From Halomonas citrativorans (GTDB lineage Bacteria; Pseudomonadota; Gammaproteobacteria; Pseudomonadales; Halomonadaceae): a DNA stretch of 64,000 nt. Under the pieces are notes generated by a model. That model was not told the origin of the DNA and searched no databases. It saw only the letters and a program-made list of their open reading frames with translations. How positions within the stretch are numbered: the first letter of the stretch is position 1; every line of letters begins with the position of its first letter. The stretch lies in contig NZ_FUKM01000063.1 of NCBI RefSeq assembly GCF_900163645.1, positions 51,990 to 115,989 on the forward strand, given 5' to 3'. A program made the position numbers and the translations under genes. This document shows, one piece after another, positions 53,561-62,685 of this stretch.

Positions 53561-54355
53561 TTACTCCAGGTTACGTGAGTAGAAGATTTCCAGCATCTCT
53601 TTACGCAGGCGGCTTTCGATATCGCGGGCTTCTTCAAACGTAATATCGCGACGCGACTTGCCGAACAGGTAATTGTCGAGCTCGAAGTCTTTCAGCAGCA
53701 TCTTGGTATGGAACATGTTGTCCTGATACACGTTCACGTCCATCATCTGATACGCCTGCTTGGTATCTTCCGCCAGGTAATCCTGGATCGAGGCGATCTC
53801 GTGATCGATGAACAGCTTTTTACCGTCGACGTCCCGGGTGAAGCCGCGCACACGATAATCCATGGTGACGATATCTGAATCAAAGCTGTGAATCAGATAG
53901 TTCAGCGCTTTCAGCGGGCTGATATGCCCACACGTTGATACGTCGATATCCAGGCGGAAAGTGCTGATGCCGTTGTCAGGATGCGATTCCGGGTAGCTAT
54001 GTACGGTGACATGGCTCTTATCCAGGTGGGCAACCACGGTTTCAGGCAGCGGACCAGGGCCTGGTTCTGTGTTTTCAGGATTGGCTTCATCAAGCTCATG
54101 TTCAGCAATGAGAATGGTGACGCTCGCCCCGTGAGGTTCATAATCTTGACGGGCAATATTCAACACATGCGCACCGATAATATTGGTGACATCCTTCAAG
54201 ATTTGCGTCAACCGTTCGGCGTTGTACAGCTCATCGATATAGTCGATATAAGCGGTACGCTGCTCTTCGGTCTTGGCATAGCAGATGTCGTAAATATTAA
54301 AGCTCAGCGAGCTGGTCAGGTTATTGAACCCGTGGAGTCGGAGATTATCTGTCAT
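53561..54355 (-). CDS. speD: S-adenosylmethionine decarboxylase proenzyme
   Basis: SpeD provides decarboxylated SAM for spermidine synthesis. The 264-residue proenzyme equals the E. coli length and should self-cleave before Ser114 ([14 protein letters not shown]), turning the Ser into the pyruvoyl cofactor. Further conserved segments: [20 protein letters not shown] and [18 protein letters not shown]. The ATG at 54355 has AGGGAGG about 6 bp upstream. No speE is adjacent. The 230-bp leader upstream contains a minus-strand ORF that ends exactly on the speD start and a plus-strand terminator-like structure (see separate entries). Confidence 0.95.
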   Translation of the reverse strand: MTDNLRLHGFNNLTSSLSFNIYDICYAKTEEQRTAYIDYIDELYNAERLTQILKDVTNIIGAHVLNIARQDYEPHGASVTILIAEHELDEANPENTEPGPGPLPETVVAHLDKSHVTVHSYPESHPDNGISTFRLDIDVSTCGHISPLKALNYLIHSFDSDIVTMDYRVRGFTRDVDGKKLFIDHEIASIQDYLAEDTKQAYQMMDVNVYQDNMFHTKMLLKDFELDNYLFGKSRRDITFEEARDIESRLRKEMLEIFYSRNLE

Positions 54356-54591
54356 GTCCGAACCTCCCTATGGCTGATGAAGACACCCCGACGAGCCAGC
54401 GTCGGAACCAAGAAAAAACCTAATGCCATACGTGGAGCGCATGTTCTAAAAGCACTTGCAGGGCAGTAGGGGGGTAATACAAGGAGGCGTATTATGCCCG
54501 GCCGGGGCAGGGGATGCATCCGGGCAGGGCATTTTTTTTTCGCTGTGCTGCATCGTAGGCCGAAAGGGCGAGCGCCGTCGCTCTGCCTCAA
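54352..54591 (-). CDS. Uncertain 79-codon ORF ending on the speD start
   Basis: A minus-strand frame of 79 codons ends in TGA 54354-54352, overlapping the speD ATG (ATGA). Its predicted product is rich in Arg, Pro and Ala and has no recognised family. The ATGA junction could couple translation to speD, which would suit polyamine-controlled leader translation. A GC-rich frame of this length can arise by chance, so it is listed only as a candidate. Confidence 0.2.
   Translation of the reverse strand: MRQSDGARPFGLRCSTAKKKCPARMHPLPRPGIIRLLVLPPYCPASAFRTCAPRMALGFFLVPTLARRGVFISHREVRT
54494..54540 (+). terminator. Plus-strand terminator-like structure with no plus-strand gene upstream
   Basis: TGCCCGG / CCGGGCA (54495-54501, 54520-54526), or the outer ATGCCC / GGGCAT, runs into nine T residues (54532-54540). 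The only neighbouring genes are on the minus strand. AAGGAGG at 54481 followed by ATG 54494 also forms a good ribosome site at the hairpin. Confidence 0.45.
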
Positions 54592-55007
54592 GCCTCTACA
54601 ATCTCAAAGGAGTGCGTAATTTCAACACCGCCTTTTACAAGCATAATGGACGCGCTGCAGTACTTTTCAGCGGAAAGCTCTACGGCACGTGCAACTTGCT
54701 TTTCTTTTAGCGCTCGGCCTGTGACCACGAAGTGAACATGAATTTTGGTGAATACGGCAGGCACTTCATCGGCGCGCTCAGCATCCAATTCGGCAACACA
54801 GTCGGTCACATCGGCACGGGCTTTATCGAGAATATTCAGGATATCAAACGCCGTGCAGCTACCCATGCCCATCAGCAGCATTTCCATGGGGCGAGGCCCG
54901 GTATTGCGGCCGCCGTGGTCGGGTGGGCCATCGATCACAACGCTGTGCCCGCTGCCCGACTCGGCGATAAATTGACGGCCATCCGTCCATTTTACCCTTG
55001 CTTTCAC
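54588..55007 (-). CDS. yhfA: OsmC family protein, YhfA-like
   Basis: A 139-residue OsmC/Ohr-superfamily protein very like E. coli YhfA from memory: MKARVKW at the start, RPMEMLLMGMGSCTAFDIL with the conserved Cys near residue 51, IHVHFVVTGRALK, and AVELSAEKYCSASIMLVKGG with the second Cys. The two Cys suggest thiol peroxidase chemistry, but YhfA's function is unproven. The start is GTG, supported by AAGGAG 8 bp upstream. It lies upstream of speD on the same strand (230 bp apart); an OsmC-like gene next to speD also occurs in pseudomonads, as I recall. Confidence 0.88.
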   Translation of the reverse strand: MKARVKWTDGRQFIAESGSGHSVVIDGPPDHGGRNTGPRPMEMLLMGMGSCTAFDILNILDKARADVTDCVAELDAERADEVPAVFTKIHVHFVVTGRALKEKQVARAVELSAEKYCSASIMLVKGGVEITHSFEIVEA

Positions 55008-55106
55008 GTGGCTCTCCTTATCTTGGCGACGACAGGTAAGTCGCGCAGCATAACACTTCTTTGCCTGGGCGCACTCCTCTCTGGGCCTTCTTATAACGGG
55101 TGGTAT

Positions 55107-55766
55107 TTATTGGCTTAAAAATTGCTCCAGGGCGGCAAGGCGTTCGGGCGTTCCTACATCAACCCAGTGTCCTGCGAAGTGTTCCCCAGACACCTGCTGT
55201 TCGTTCATCGCATTTTTTAATAGTGGCGCGAGCGCAAACGCCTCGGTGGGCTGGCCAGCCAACAGCCGGGGATGAATAATGCTGACACCGGCATAGGTAT
55301 AGCGCTGTGCGCCTTGAGTGAGCACGCGCCCCTTATCCAGGGCAAAGTCGCCTTCTGGGTGGTGATCAGGGTTATTCACCAGTATCAGGTGCGCCAGATC
55401 GCCCCTTTTTAGCTGAGTGTTGGCGGGCAGGTAGTCGCACCACACATCACCATTGACCAGCAGAAAGGGTTCCTCGCCCAGCAGCGGTAGCGCTTTTTGA
55501 ATTCCTCCGCCCGTTTCAAGCGGCGTGGCCTCATGGCTCCACTGAATGTTGACACCGTAGGCCCGGCCATCGTCTATCGCTTGAATGATTTGCTCGGCGC
55601 GATAGCTGACATTAATAATGACGTCTTCAATACCTGCCCGCTGTAGCCGCTCCAGGTGATGAACGATCAGCGGCTTCCCCGCGACCGGGAGCAAGGGCTT
55701 GGGGCAGTGGTCGGTTAACGGACGCATCCGCTTGCCTAAGCCGGCCGCTAATATCATCGCTTTCAT
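55107..55766 (-). CDS. murU: N-acetylmuramate alpha-1-phosphate uridylyltransferase
   Basis: MurU makes UDP-MurNAc from MurNAc-1-phosphate in the anabolic-recycling bypass of peptidoglycan (the route that confers fosfomycin tolerance in pseudomonads). The 219-residue nucleotidyltransferase has MILAAGLGKRMRPLTD and the Lys in CPKPLLPVAGKPLI, then ETGGGIQKALPLL and VNGDVWCD. Length matches Pseudomonas MurU (about 223). Its ATG overlaps the amgK stop by ATGA, so the two recycling enzymes are translationally coupled. Confidence 0.92.
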   Translation of the reverse strand: MKAMILAAGLGKRMRPLTDHCPKPLLPVAGKPLIVHHLERLQRAGIEDVIINVSYRAEQIIQAIDDGRAYGVNIQWSHEATPLETGGGIQKALPLLGEEPFLLVNGDVWCDYLPANTQLKRGDLAHLILVNNPDHHPEGDFALDKGRVLTQGAQRYTYAGVSIIHPRLLAGQPTEAFALAPLLKNAMNEQQVSGEHFAGHWVDVGTPERLAALEQFLSQ

Positions 55767-56773
55767 GGATGCTCTTCCGCTAGGCGTTGCAGAATGGCTG
55801 GGCGCAGCGTGAGCCTTACCCAGTTGGCAAAGGCGGCGTGTTCGGGCAGGCCATTCAGGCTATCTTCAAGGTGATCCAGGAAGTGGGGTAAGCGTGCCAG
55901 GTAGCCCTGTTTGTAGTCACGTAGCGTTAACCGACAAAAAATGCCCAACACTTTTAACGAGCGCTGAGCGGACATGGCGTGGCACTGGGTAATAAAGTCG
56001 GCCTTTGTTAGTACACTGGACAGGCGCCCATCGCTGCGGGCCTGGCGATAGAACAGGGTGGCCAGTTCGGCGAATTGGGTCGCACTAAAGCGCCAATAGC
56101 GGCCTCGCAGCAAGGAAATAACGTCGTAGGTAATCGGCCCTGCCACGGCGTCCTGAAAGTCGATCATATATAAGCGGCCATGGTTGATCATGATGTTCAT
56201 GGCATCAAAATCACGGTGAACGCTAACCGTCGGTTGTTGAAGCGCCCGGTGAATAAGGTCTGTGCGCAGTGCCTCCCAGCTTGATGGGCAAGGTAGCGTC
56301 AGCCACTTATCCATGCACCACTCAGGGAACAGGTCGAGTTCACGAGCCAATAGCGTAGCATCATAGTCGGGAAGTGCGGTTGGACTGGCCCTGTTTTGCA
56401 GCTCGGCAATCAAGGCCAGTGCTTTTTCATGATACTGAATCACCGCGGCGCTATCGGTAAACCGATTCTGCATCGGTGTACTGCCTAAATCGTCCAGCAG
56501 TAAAAAGCCGTCGTCTAAATTCGCGGCATAAATTTTGGGAACGGGTAAGCCCGCCGCGTACCAGCGGTTGCCAATAGCGACAAAAGGGGCTGAATCCTCT
56601 TGAGCAGGTGGTGCATCCATGACTATTTGGGTGTCGCCATTAGGTAGCGTTAGACGAAAATAGCCCCGAAAGCTGGCGTCGCCGCCCGCTGGTGAGAGGG
56701 TAATCAACGCCGGATTTAGGCTGTTTTGTTCTGCGGCCCATCGGGTGAGGGCATCAATCCGTAAAGAGGACAT
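55763..56773 (-). CDS. amgK: N-acetylmuramate/N-acetylglucosamine kinase
   Basis: A 336-residue aminoglycoside-phosphotransferase-fold kinase that phosphorylates MurNAc and GlcNAc at the anomeric carbon, feeding MurU. Marks: GGDASFRGYFRL near residue 32, LLLDDLGSTPM near 98, the catalytic SVHRDFDAMNIMI near 195 and metal-binding MIDFQDAVAGP near 215. ATG 56773 is chosen because AAGGAG lies 5 bp upstream; a longer frame reaches past the lptD promoter region. Divergent from lptD, as in pseudomonads. Confidence 0.92.
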   Translation of the reverse strand: MSSLRIDALTRWAAEQNSLNPALITLSPAGGDASFRGYFRLTLPNGDTQIVMDAPPAQEDSAPFVAIGNRWYAAGLPVPKIYAANLDDGFLLLDDLGSTPMQNRFTDSAAVIQYHEKALALIAELQNRASPTALPDYDATLLARELDLFPEWCMDKWLTLPCPSSWEALRTDLIHRALQQPTVSVHRDFDAMNIMINHGRLYMIDFQDAVAGPITYDVISLLRGRYWRFSATQFAELATLFYRQARSDGRLSSVLTKADFITQCHAMSAQRSLKVLGIFCRLTLRDYKQGYLARLPHFLDHLEDSLNGLPEHAAFANWVRLTLRPAILQRLAEEHP

Positions 56774-56782
56774 GCAAGCTCC

Positions 56783-56814
56783 TTGCTGGTCGGGCATCAT
56801 GCGGGCTGTATAAT
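56783..56814 (+). promoter_or_regulatory. Candidate lptD promoter
   Basis: A perfect -10 TATAAT (56809-56814) with a weak -35 TTGCTG (56783-56788) 20 bp ahead lies in the 70-bp divergent spacer between amgK and lptD. Transcription would start near 56821, leaving a leader of about 20 nt. Confidence 0.45.
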
Positions 56815-56843
56815 ACCTATTCTGGATGCCAAGGATAACGAAC

Positions 56844-59291
56844 ATGGGCAAGCGATTTTCGCGCATCAAACCGGTTGCGCATACGCTGATGGGCAGTTTG
56901 CTCGCTAGCGCCTCGTTCTCGGTGGTGGCTCAGAATCAAGCGCTGCCCGCACAAGCGCTTGACTGGCAGGCCTGGGAAGGGGATGAAGCGTCACAACAGT
57001 TGTGCCGTGGCCGATACGTGATGCCTAGCTACCGGTTGCCTGTAGAACAGAACCCGGAAACGCTGTCAGTTGAAACCCGAGATGCGGATTACGCCGCCGA
57101 TGGCGAGGCATTGCTGCGAGGCGATGTGGTATTGCGACGTGGTAATACGGAATTAGAAGCCGAACGCATTTATTTACCCGCAAGCCGTGAGCAGGTGGAT
57201 GCTGAGGGTAATCTCGCCTTGCGTGATGGCCAAGCGTTGGTACGCGGAGACAGCGCCACCCTAATGCTCAATGAAGACCGCGCGAGTGTGCGTAACAGCC
57301 ACTATGTGCTGTATGAAGAGCGTTTGCGTGGCCAGGCAAGTCAGCTTGAGCAAACAGGCGAGTCTCAGTATCGCTTGCGAGATGCCACTTTTACGACCTG
57401 TGACCCCGGCGCCAATACCTGGGAGCTGGTGAGCAGTGATATACGCCTAAATCAGGAATCGGGGTTTGGTACCGCGACGAATGCCCGCTTAAAAGTAAAA
57501 GACGTGCCTGTTTTTTACTGGCCGTGGTTGCGCTTCCCTATCGACGATAAGCGCCACACGGGGCTGTTATCCCCGGCTATCGGGTTTTCGTCAGATGGAT
57601 TTAACTACGCACAGCCATTTTATTGGAATATCGCCCCTAATCACGACGCTACCATTACGCCGCGTTGGATGAGTGACCGTGGATTGCTACTCAACGGTGA
57701 ATACCGCTACCTGTTTTCGGAAAGCGAGGGTACCGTTGAGGGGGGCTACTTAAGTAGTGACGACGGCGGTAATAGTGGTAGTGACCGCTTTGCTGGCGAA
57801 ACCCGTTGGTATGTCGATGCGCGCCATGCGGGCCGAGTCAACAGCCGCAGCAATTATCGGTTGCGCTATGGCGCTTCCAGTGACGGCCGCTATTTCGACG
57901 ACTTCGGTGACGAGTTTGGGAGCAGCGACCGCGTCAGCCTTGAACGGCTTGCCCAGATAGATTATCAGGGTGACCAGTGGTATCTCGATGCTCGGGCGCA
58001 AGGCTTTCAGCGTCTTGAAGATCCGCTTAGCGATAATGATAAACCGTTCTACCGCTTGCCCAGTCTGACTGCGAATTCCAATTGGCAGCTAGGCAGCGGC
58101 TTCTTCAGCGAATGGCGCTCCAACGCGACCTATTTTTGGCGTGATGTGGATGAGCGGCTGGTGCCGGAGCGCGAGGCAGCAACCGGCACGCGCTTACACT
58201 TGACGCCGGCCGTCGGCTGGCGCGAAGAAAAGCCTTGGGGATATATCGAACCACGGGCTGAGCTTTGGTATACCGCCTACGAGTTGGATTACGGTGATCG
58301 TGAAACGGAGCGCAATACCTCACCAAGCCGTACCGTGCCGGTTACGTCGGTGGATGGCGGCTTGATGTTTGAGCGTGAACTGGAGCTTGGAAGCCGCGGC
58401 TACCGGCAAACGCTGGAGCCGCGGTTTAACTATGCCTATGTGCCCCGCAAGAACCAGACCCAGCTACCCGATTTTGATAGTCGTGAGCGGGCTTTCTCCT
58501 GGGATCAGCTGTGGTCACCTCACCGCTTTTCCGGTGGAGACCGGGTCGGCGATCTTAACCGTGTGTCGGTGGGTGTGCAGACGCGCTTCATAGAAGATGA
58601 CAGTGGCCGTGATCGGCTAACGTTTGGTATCGGGCAAAGTATCTATTTTGCGGACCGCCGTATTGATAGTGACGGAGACCCGGATACCCTGCCTGCGCGG
58701 CCCGAAGAAGATGCTTACGTTAACCCGCAGCGTTACTATCAGGCCACGCGTGATCGTTCGCCTCTGGTAACCCGGTTGGACTGGCAGATCAATGATCGCT
58801 GGAGTACCGGCTACGAATGGCTTTACGATGATCACCGTGAAAAGACGGAACACACCCGCTTTGACTTGCGTTACCGGCACCCGGAAGGTCATGTGGTGAA
58901 CCTGGGTTACCGTTGGGAGATCGAAGGCTTCGACCCTGATACGTTACCAGGCGATGACGGCTTTCGTGATTACAACCGCGAAGAGTGGGACCTGTCATTT
59001 GCCTGGAAAACCAGCCCAAGGGTTGATCTGATAGGCCGATATCTTCACGACCAAACCAATGATCGTGCGCTTGAAAAATTGGCAGGGGTGCAGTGGAACG
59101 ACTGCTGCTACGGCGTGCAGCTTGTTTGGCGCGAGTGGGTGGATGACAACGACACCGCGCGTGTTGCAGATGACTTCAACGATCGCGGGCTATTTTTACG
59201 CTTTGTATTCCGTGGCTTGGGCGGCGTTGGCCAAGAGGCTGACAGCTATTTTGAACGGACCATTCCCGGTTACCGTCCTACTCCCTTGTAA
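56844..59291 (+). CDS. lptD: LPS-assembly protein LptD
   Basis: LptD is the outer-membrane barrel that, with the LptE plug, inserts lipopolysaccharide into the outer leaflet. The 815-residue protein has a signal peptide (cleavage near residue 29, VVAQ), an N-terminal OstA jellyroll (about 60-200, ADYAADGEALLRGDVVL...ERIYLP) and a C-terminal beta-barrel (about 220-800). Cys appear in LCRGRYV, FTTCDPG and the pair NDCCYGVQL near 735, consistent with the two inter-domain disulfides. ATG 56844 follows AAGGA at the right distance; the frame opens 18 bp earlier. First gene of the lptD-surA-pdxA-rsmA-apaG run. Confidence 0.95.
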   Translation: MGKRFSRIKPVAHTLMGSLLASASFSVVAQNQALPAQALDWQAWEGDEASQQLCRGRYVMPSYRLPVEQNPETLSVETRDADYAADGEALLRGDVVLRRGNTELEAERIYLPASREQVDAEGNLALRDGQALVRGDSATLMLNEDRASVRNSHYVLYEERLRGQASQLEQTGESQYRLRDATFTTCDPGANTWELVSSDIRLNQESGFGTATNARLKVKDVPVFYWPWLRFPIDDKRHTGLLSPAIGFSSDGFNYAQPFYWNIAPNHDATITPRWMSDRGLLLNGEYRYLFSESEGTVEGGYLSSDDGGNSGSDRFAGETRWYVDARHAGRVNSRSNYRLRYGASSDGRYFDDFGDEFGSSDRVSLERLAQIDYQGDQWYLDARAQGFQRLEDPLSDNDKPFYRLPSLTANSNWQLGSGFFSEWRSNATYFWRDVDERLVPEREAATGTRLHLTPAVGWREEKPWGYIEPRAELWYTAYELDYGDRETERNTSPSRTVPVTSVDGGLMFERELELGSRGYRQTLEPRFNYAYVPRKNQTQLPDFDSRERAFSWDQLWSPHRFSGGDRVGDLNRVSVGVQTRFIEDDSGRDRLTFGIGQSIYFADRRIDSDGDPDTLPARPEEDAYVNPQRYYQATRDRSPLVTRLDWQINDRWSTGYEWLYDDHREKTEHTRFDLRYRHPEGHVVNLGYRWEIEGFDPDTLPGDDGFRDYNREEWDLSFAWKTSPRVDLIGRYLHDQTNDRALEKLAGVQWNDCCYGVQLVWREWVDDNDTARVADDFNDRGLFLRFVFRGLGGVGQEADSYFERTIPGYRPTPL

Positions 59292-59326
59292 CGACGTTCT
59301 TGAATGGCGACTGAAAGAGACTTTTT

Positions 59327-60352
59327 ATGAAAACCAGAAATATGCTGCTAGCTCATGCAAAAACGATGTCGGCCGCGAGCGTTATCGCGCTGTGCATGGG
59401 CGCAGGCACGCTTGCCGCTCCACTGGTAACGCAAGCACAGAGTTTTGAGTCCACCCAGCGCCAGCCGATCGATAGCATCGTTGCCGTGGTTAACGATGGC
59501 GTCATTATGCGCAGCGAACTCAACGATCGTGTTGCTCAGATAGAGCAGCAGGCGCAAGCTCAGGGGGGCACGCTCCCGCCAGGCTCTGCGCTTCAGGCGC
59601 AAGTGCTTGAACGGATGATTCTGGATGAAATCCAGCTACAGCTGGCGAATCGCAGCAATTTAAGCATTGATGATACCGAGCTGAATCGTCAACTGCGTAC
59701 GATTGCTGAATCCAACAATATGACGTTGGATCAGTTCGCAAACGCGGTGGAAGCCGATGGCATGACGCTTGCTGAGGTGCGTGAAGACATTCGTCGTGAA
59801 ATGTTGATGCGCCAAGTGCAGCAGCGCCAGGTTGGCCAGCGCGTATCGGTCAGCGACCGTGATGTTCAGCGCGTGCTTGATCAACAGGGCAATCAAAATA
59901 GCGATCAGGCGTTTGTCGAAGAGATCCGTGCGCGCCACGTACTGGTTGAGCTAACGCCAACGCGCAGTGAAGAGCAGGCGCGTGCCCGGGCTCAGGATGT
60001 GCGTCAGCGTTTACAGCAAGGCGCTGACTTTGCCTCCGTAGCACGTGAGTTTAGTGACGACAGCGGCAGTGCGCTTAATGGTGGCGAGCTGGGTTGGGTG
60101 CGCCCAGGTCAAACCGTACCGGCATTTGAGGAAGCCCTGCAGACGCTGAACGTCAACCAAATATCCGAGCCGGTGCGCTCACAGTTTGGCTATCACGTGA
60201 TTGAAGTTGAAGAGCGTCGTCGTCAGAACGTGACCAATGAGAGCCGCCAGGAGCAAGTGCGTCAGGCCATTTTCCAACGCCGCGCCAATGAAGAGCTGCA
60301 AGTCTGGCAACAGGAAATTCGCGCGGAAGCCTTTGTGGATGTTCGTCTTTAA
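59327..60352 (+). CDS. surA: Periplasmic chaperone SurA, single parvulin domain
   Basis: SurA escorts outer-membrane proteins to the BAM machinery. The 341-residue protein has a signal peptide (cleavage near residue 38, TQAQ), the SurA N-domain (about 45-170, DSIVAVVNDGVIMRSELNDR), one parvulin domain (about 185-290, IRARHVLVELTPTRSEEQA, GGELGWVRPGQTVPAFEEAL, FGYHVIEVEE) and the C-terminal helix. E. coli SurA (428 aa) has two parvulin domains; the one left resembles P2, and P1 is absent. It follows lptD by 35 bp and abuts pdxA with no gap. Confidence 0.93.
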   Translation: MKTRNMLLAHAKTMSAASVIALCMGAGTLAAPLVTQAQSFESTQRQPIDSIVAVVNDGVIMRSELNDRVAQIEQQAQAQGGTLPPGSALQAQVLERMILDEIQLQLANRSNLSIDDTELNRQLRTIAESNNMTLDQFANAVEADGMTLAEVREDIRREMLMRQVQQRQVGQRVSVSDRDVQRVLDQQGNQNSDQAFVEEIRARHVLVELTPTRSEEQARARAQDVRQRLQQGADFASVAREFSDDSGSALNGGELGWVRPGQTVPAFEEALQTLNVNQISEPVRSQFGYHVIEVEERRRQNVTNESRQEQVRQAIFQRRANEELQVWQQEIRAEAFVDVRL

Positions 60353-61411
60353 ATGAGCCCGATCGCTGACCTTCCGCTGCTGATCACCACGGGAGAGCCT
60401 GCGGGTATTGGGCCTGAGCTGGTGCTTATGTTAGCCGCGCAGGGCCATCTGCCGGCGCAGGCAGTCGCCATTGGTGATGTGGATATGCTGCGCAAGCGGG
60501 CCGCTGCGCTAGGGCTTGATGTGGCACTGGTGGAAACAAGCCCCGGCCAAGTAGTGGCTGCCTGCGCGGGGCAATTACCCGTTTGGCCTGTAGCACTGAG
60601 TGAACCCGCAACGCCTGGCGTGCTTAACCCGGCCAATGCAGGGTATGTGCTCGCCACCCTTGAGCTGGCCGTGGCTGCCTGTCAGGCAGGCCAGGCCGCC
60701 GCTATTGTCACCGCACCGCTGCATAAGGGCGTCATCATTGAGGGCGGCTACTCAGGGTTCACAGGGCATACCGAGTGGCTGCGTGATGCCTGCGGTGTTG
60801 ATGAGGTCGTCATGATGCTGGCAACCGACGCCGCGTTACACGCCAACGCGCCGGATTGGCAAGGCAGTGGTGATCTTCGTGTTGCATTGGTCACCACACA
60901 CCTGCCGCTGCGCCAAGTCGCTGATGCGATTACCGTAGCGCGGGTAACCCGGATTAGCCGCCTGCTGGCCGATGACCTGGTACGCCAGTTTGGTATTGCG
61001 TCGCCACGTATTGCCGTGTGCGGGCTAAATCCTCATGCGGGCGAAGATGGCCATTTGGGGCATGAAGAGCTGGAAACGATTATCCCCGCGCTTGAATCCC
61101 TGCGTGCACAAGGGCTGGATATACAAGGCCCTTTACCTGCCGATACGCTGTTTACGCCTCGCCATTTGGCGGGTGTTGATGCCGTACTTGCGATGTACCA
61201 TGACCAGGGCTTGGCCGTGCTTAAGTATGCTGGCTTTGGTCAAGCTGCTAATATCACGCTGGGCTTGCCACTAGTGCGCACGTCGGTCGATCACGGCACC
61301 GCGCTTGACCTAGCGGGTAAAGGCGTGGCTGACCCTGGTAGCTTGCGCGTTGCGCTATCGCTTGCTCGGCGTCTGGCCGAACAGCGCGCCCAAACGGCCC
61401 GCCAGGCGTAA
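60353..61411 (+). CDS. pdxA: 4-hydroxythreonine-4-phosphate dehydrogenase
   Basis: PdxA oxidises 4-phosphohydroxy-L-threonine in the DXP-dependent pyridoxal phosphate pathway. The 352-residue protein has ITTGEPAGIGPEL at the start, TAPLHKGVIIEGGYSGFTGHTEWL with a metal His near residue 140, CGLNPHAGEDGHLG near 222, and AMYHDQGLAVLKY near 283 followed by VRTSVDHGTALDLAGKG. Its ATG directly follows the surA TAA (TAAATG), so it probably relies on translational coupling. PLP supply serves doeD and alr in this window, among many others. Confidence 0.95.
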   Translation: MSPIADLPLLITTGEPAGIGPELVLMLAAQGHLPAQAVAIGDVDMLRKRAAALGLDVALVETSPGQVVAACAGQLPVWPVALSEPATPGVLNPANAGYVLATLELAVAACQAGQAAAIVTAPLHKGVIIEGGYSGFTGHTEWLRDACGVDEVVMMLATDAALHANAPDWQGSGDLRVALVTTHLPLRQVADAITVARVTRISRLLADDLVRQFGIASPRIAVCGLNPHAGEDGHLGHEELETIIPALESLRAQGLDIQGPLPADTLFTPRHLAGVDAVLAMYHDQGLAVLKYAGFGQAANITLGLPLVRTSVDHGTALDLAGKGVADPGSLRVALSLARRLAEQRAQTARQA

Positions 61412-61452
61412 CACCTCCACGATTGAAAAATACCTCCAAGGAATTCTGTTAG

Positions 61453-62283
61453 ATGTCTCAAGTGCCCCAGCAGCACCGTGCTCGCAAACGCTTCGGTCAA
61501 AACTTTCTACGTGACCTGGGTATCATCTCGCGTATTGTGCGCTCGATTGGGCCGCGGGAAGGCGACCGTCTTGTTGAAATTGGGCCGGGCCAAGGCGCGC
61601 TGACCGCGCCACTGCTTGAGGCGGCAGGGAAGCTTGAGGTGATTGAGCTGGACCGCGACTTGATTCCTGGCCTACGCGTGCAGTTCTTCAACTACCCCGA
61701 CTTTATTATCCATGAAGGCGATGCGCTGAAGTTTGACTTCGCGGCGCTGAAAGGTGATGGCCCGGCCTTGCGTGTCGTCGGCAACCTGCCCTATAACATT
61801 TCAACCCCTTTGATCGTGCATCTGCTCACGGCCGGCAACGCGATTGCCGACATGCACTTCATGCTCCAAAAAGAGGTCGTTGAGCGGCTGGCTGCCCAGC
61901 CAGGCGGTACGGATTGGGGGCGGCTTTCTGTGATGGCGCAGTACTACTGCCACGTCGACCAGCTGTTTATCGTACCGCCCGAGGCCTTTGTGCCCCGGCC
62001 TAAAGTCGACTCTGCCATTGTGCGCCTCACACCGCACGCAAGTTTGCCGCACGTAGCCGACGACCCGGCGCTCCTGTTTGAGCTGGTAAAGCTAGCCTTT
62101 GGCCAACGCCGTAAAACCTTACGTAATAACTTTAAAGGACGCGTCAGTCCTGAAACGTTAGAAGCGCTGGGTATTGACCCCACGCGCCGCCCGCAAACGC
62201 TAACGGTTGCTGAGTATGTAACCATTGCTAACCGCGTGGCTGCTGATGAAAGGCCAGGTAGTGATGGGAGTGAAAACGGGTGA
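61453..62283 (+). CDS. rsmA: 16S rRNA dimethyladenosine transferase
   Basis: RsmA (KsgA) dimethylates A1518 and A1519 in helix 45 of 16S rRNA during late 30S assembly. The 276-residue protein has KRFGQNFLRDLGII near the start, the SAM motif VEIGPGQGALTAPLL near residue 42, VIELDRDL, and the catalytic VVGNLPYNISTPL near 112. FGQRRKTLRNNFKG in the C-terminal domain is also typical. AAGGA lies upstream of the ATG. Its TGA overlaps the apaG GTG (GTGA). Confidence 0.96.
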   Translation: MSQVPQQHRARKRFGQNFLRDLGIISRIVRSIGPREGDRLVEIGPGQGALTAPLLEAAGKLEVIELDRDLIPGLRVQFFNYPDFIIHEGDALKFDFAALKGDGPALRVVGNLPYNISTPLIVHLLTAGNAIADMHFMLQKEVVERLAAQPGGTDWGRLSVMAQYYCHVDQLFIVPPEAFVPRPKVDSAIVRLTPHASLPHVADDPALLFELVKLAFGQRRKTLRNNFKGRVSPETLEALGIDPTRRPQTLTVAEYVTIANRVAADERPGSDGSENG

Positions 62284-62657
62284 GTGGTTTAGCCATCGAC
62301 GTCAGCGTAACGCCTGAATACTGTGCCGAAGAATCCAGCGATGCGGAATTACGCTACGTATTTAGCTATACCGTGACGGTACATAATCAAAGTCCGCATA
62401 GCGTACAACTTATGGCACGTTACTGGAAAATCACCCAGGGCAGCGGCGATAGTCAGGAAGTGCGTGGCAAGGGCGTGGTCGGGCAGCAGCCATTGATCGG
62501 CCCCGGTCAGCGCTTTCGCTATACCAGCCGGGCGATTTTGCAAACACCAGTGGGCGTGATGGAAGGTGGCTATACGTTGTTGAACACCTATACCCAGCGT
62601 GCCTTTGAAGTGCCCGTAGCGCCTTTTCGCTTGGCCGTGCCGCGCCAGTTGCACTAA
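62280..62657 (+). CDS. apaG: ApaG protein
   Basis: A 125-residue immunoglobulin-like DUF525 protein, probably binding phosphates, historically tied to Co2+/Mg2+ handling. Conserved segments: VTPEYCAEESS, YTVTVHNQS, LMARYWKITQGSGDSQEVRG, GPGQRFRYTS and GVMEGGYTL. The GTG start overlaps the rsmA stop by 4 bp (GTGA). In enterobacteria apaH follows apaG; here no apaH is present, the next feature being the convergent GMC oxidoreductase fragment. Confidence 0.93.
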   Translation: MSGLAIDVSVTPEYCAEESSDAELRYVFSYTVTVHNQSPHSVQLMARYWKITQGSGDSQEVRGKGVVGQQPLIGPGQRFRYTSRAILQTPVGVMEGGYTLLNTYTQRAFEVPVAPFRLAVPRQLH

Positions 62658-62685
62658 AACAGGCTCGTCCCTAATGAGCTATCCT

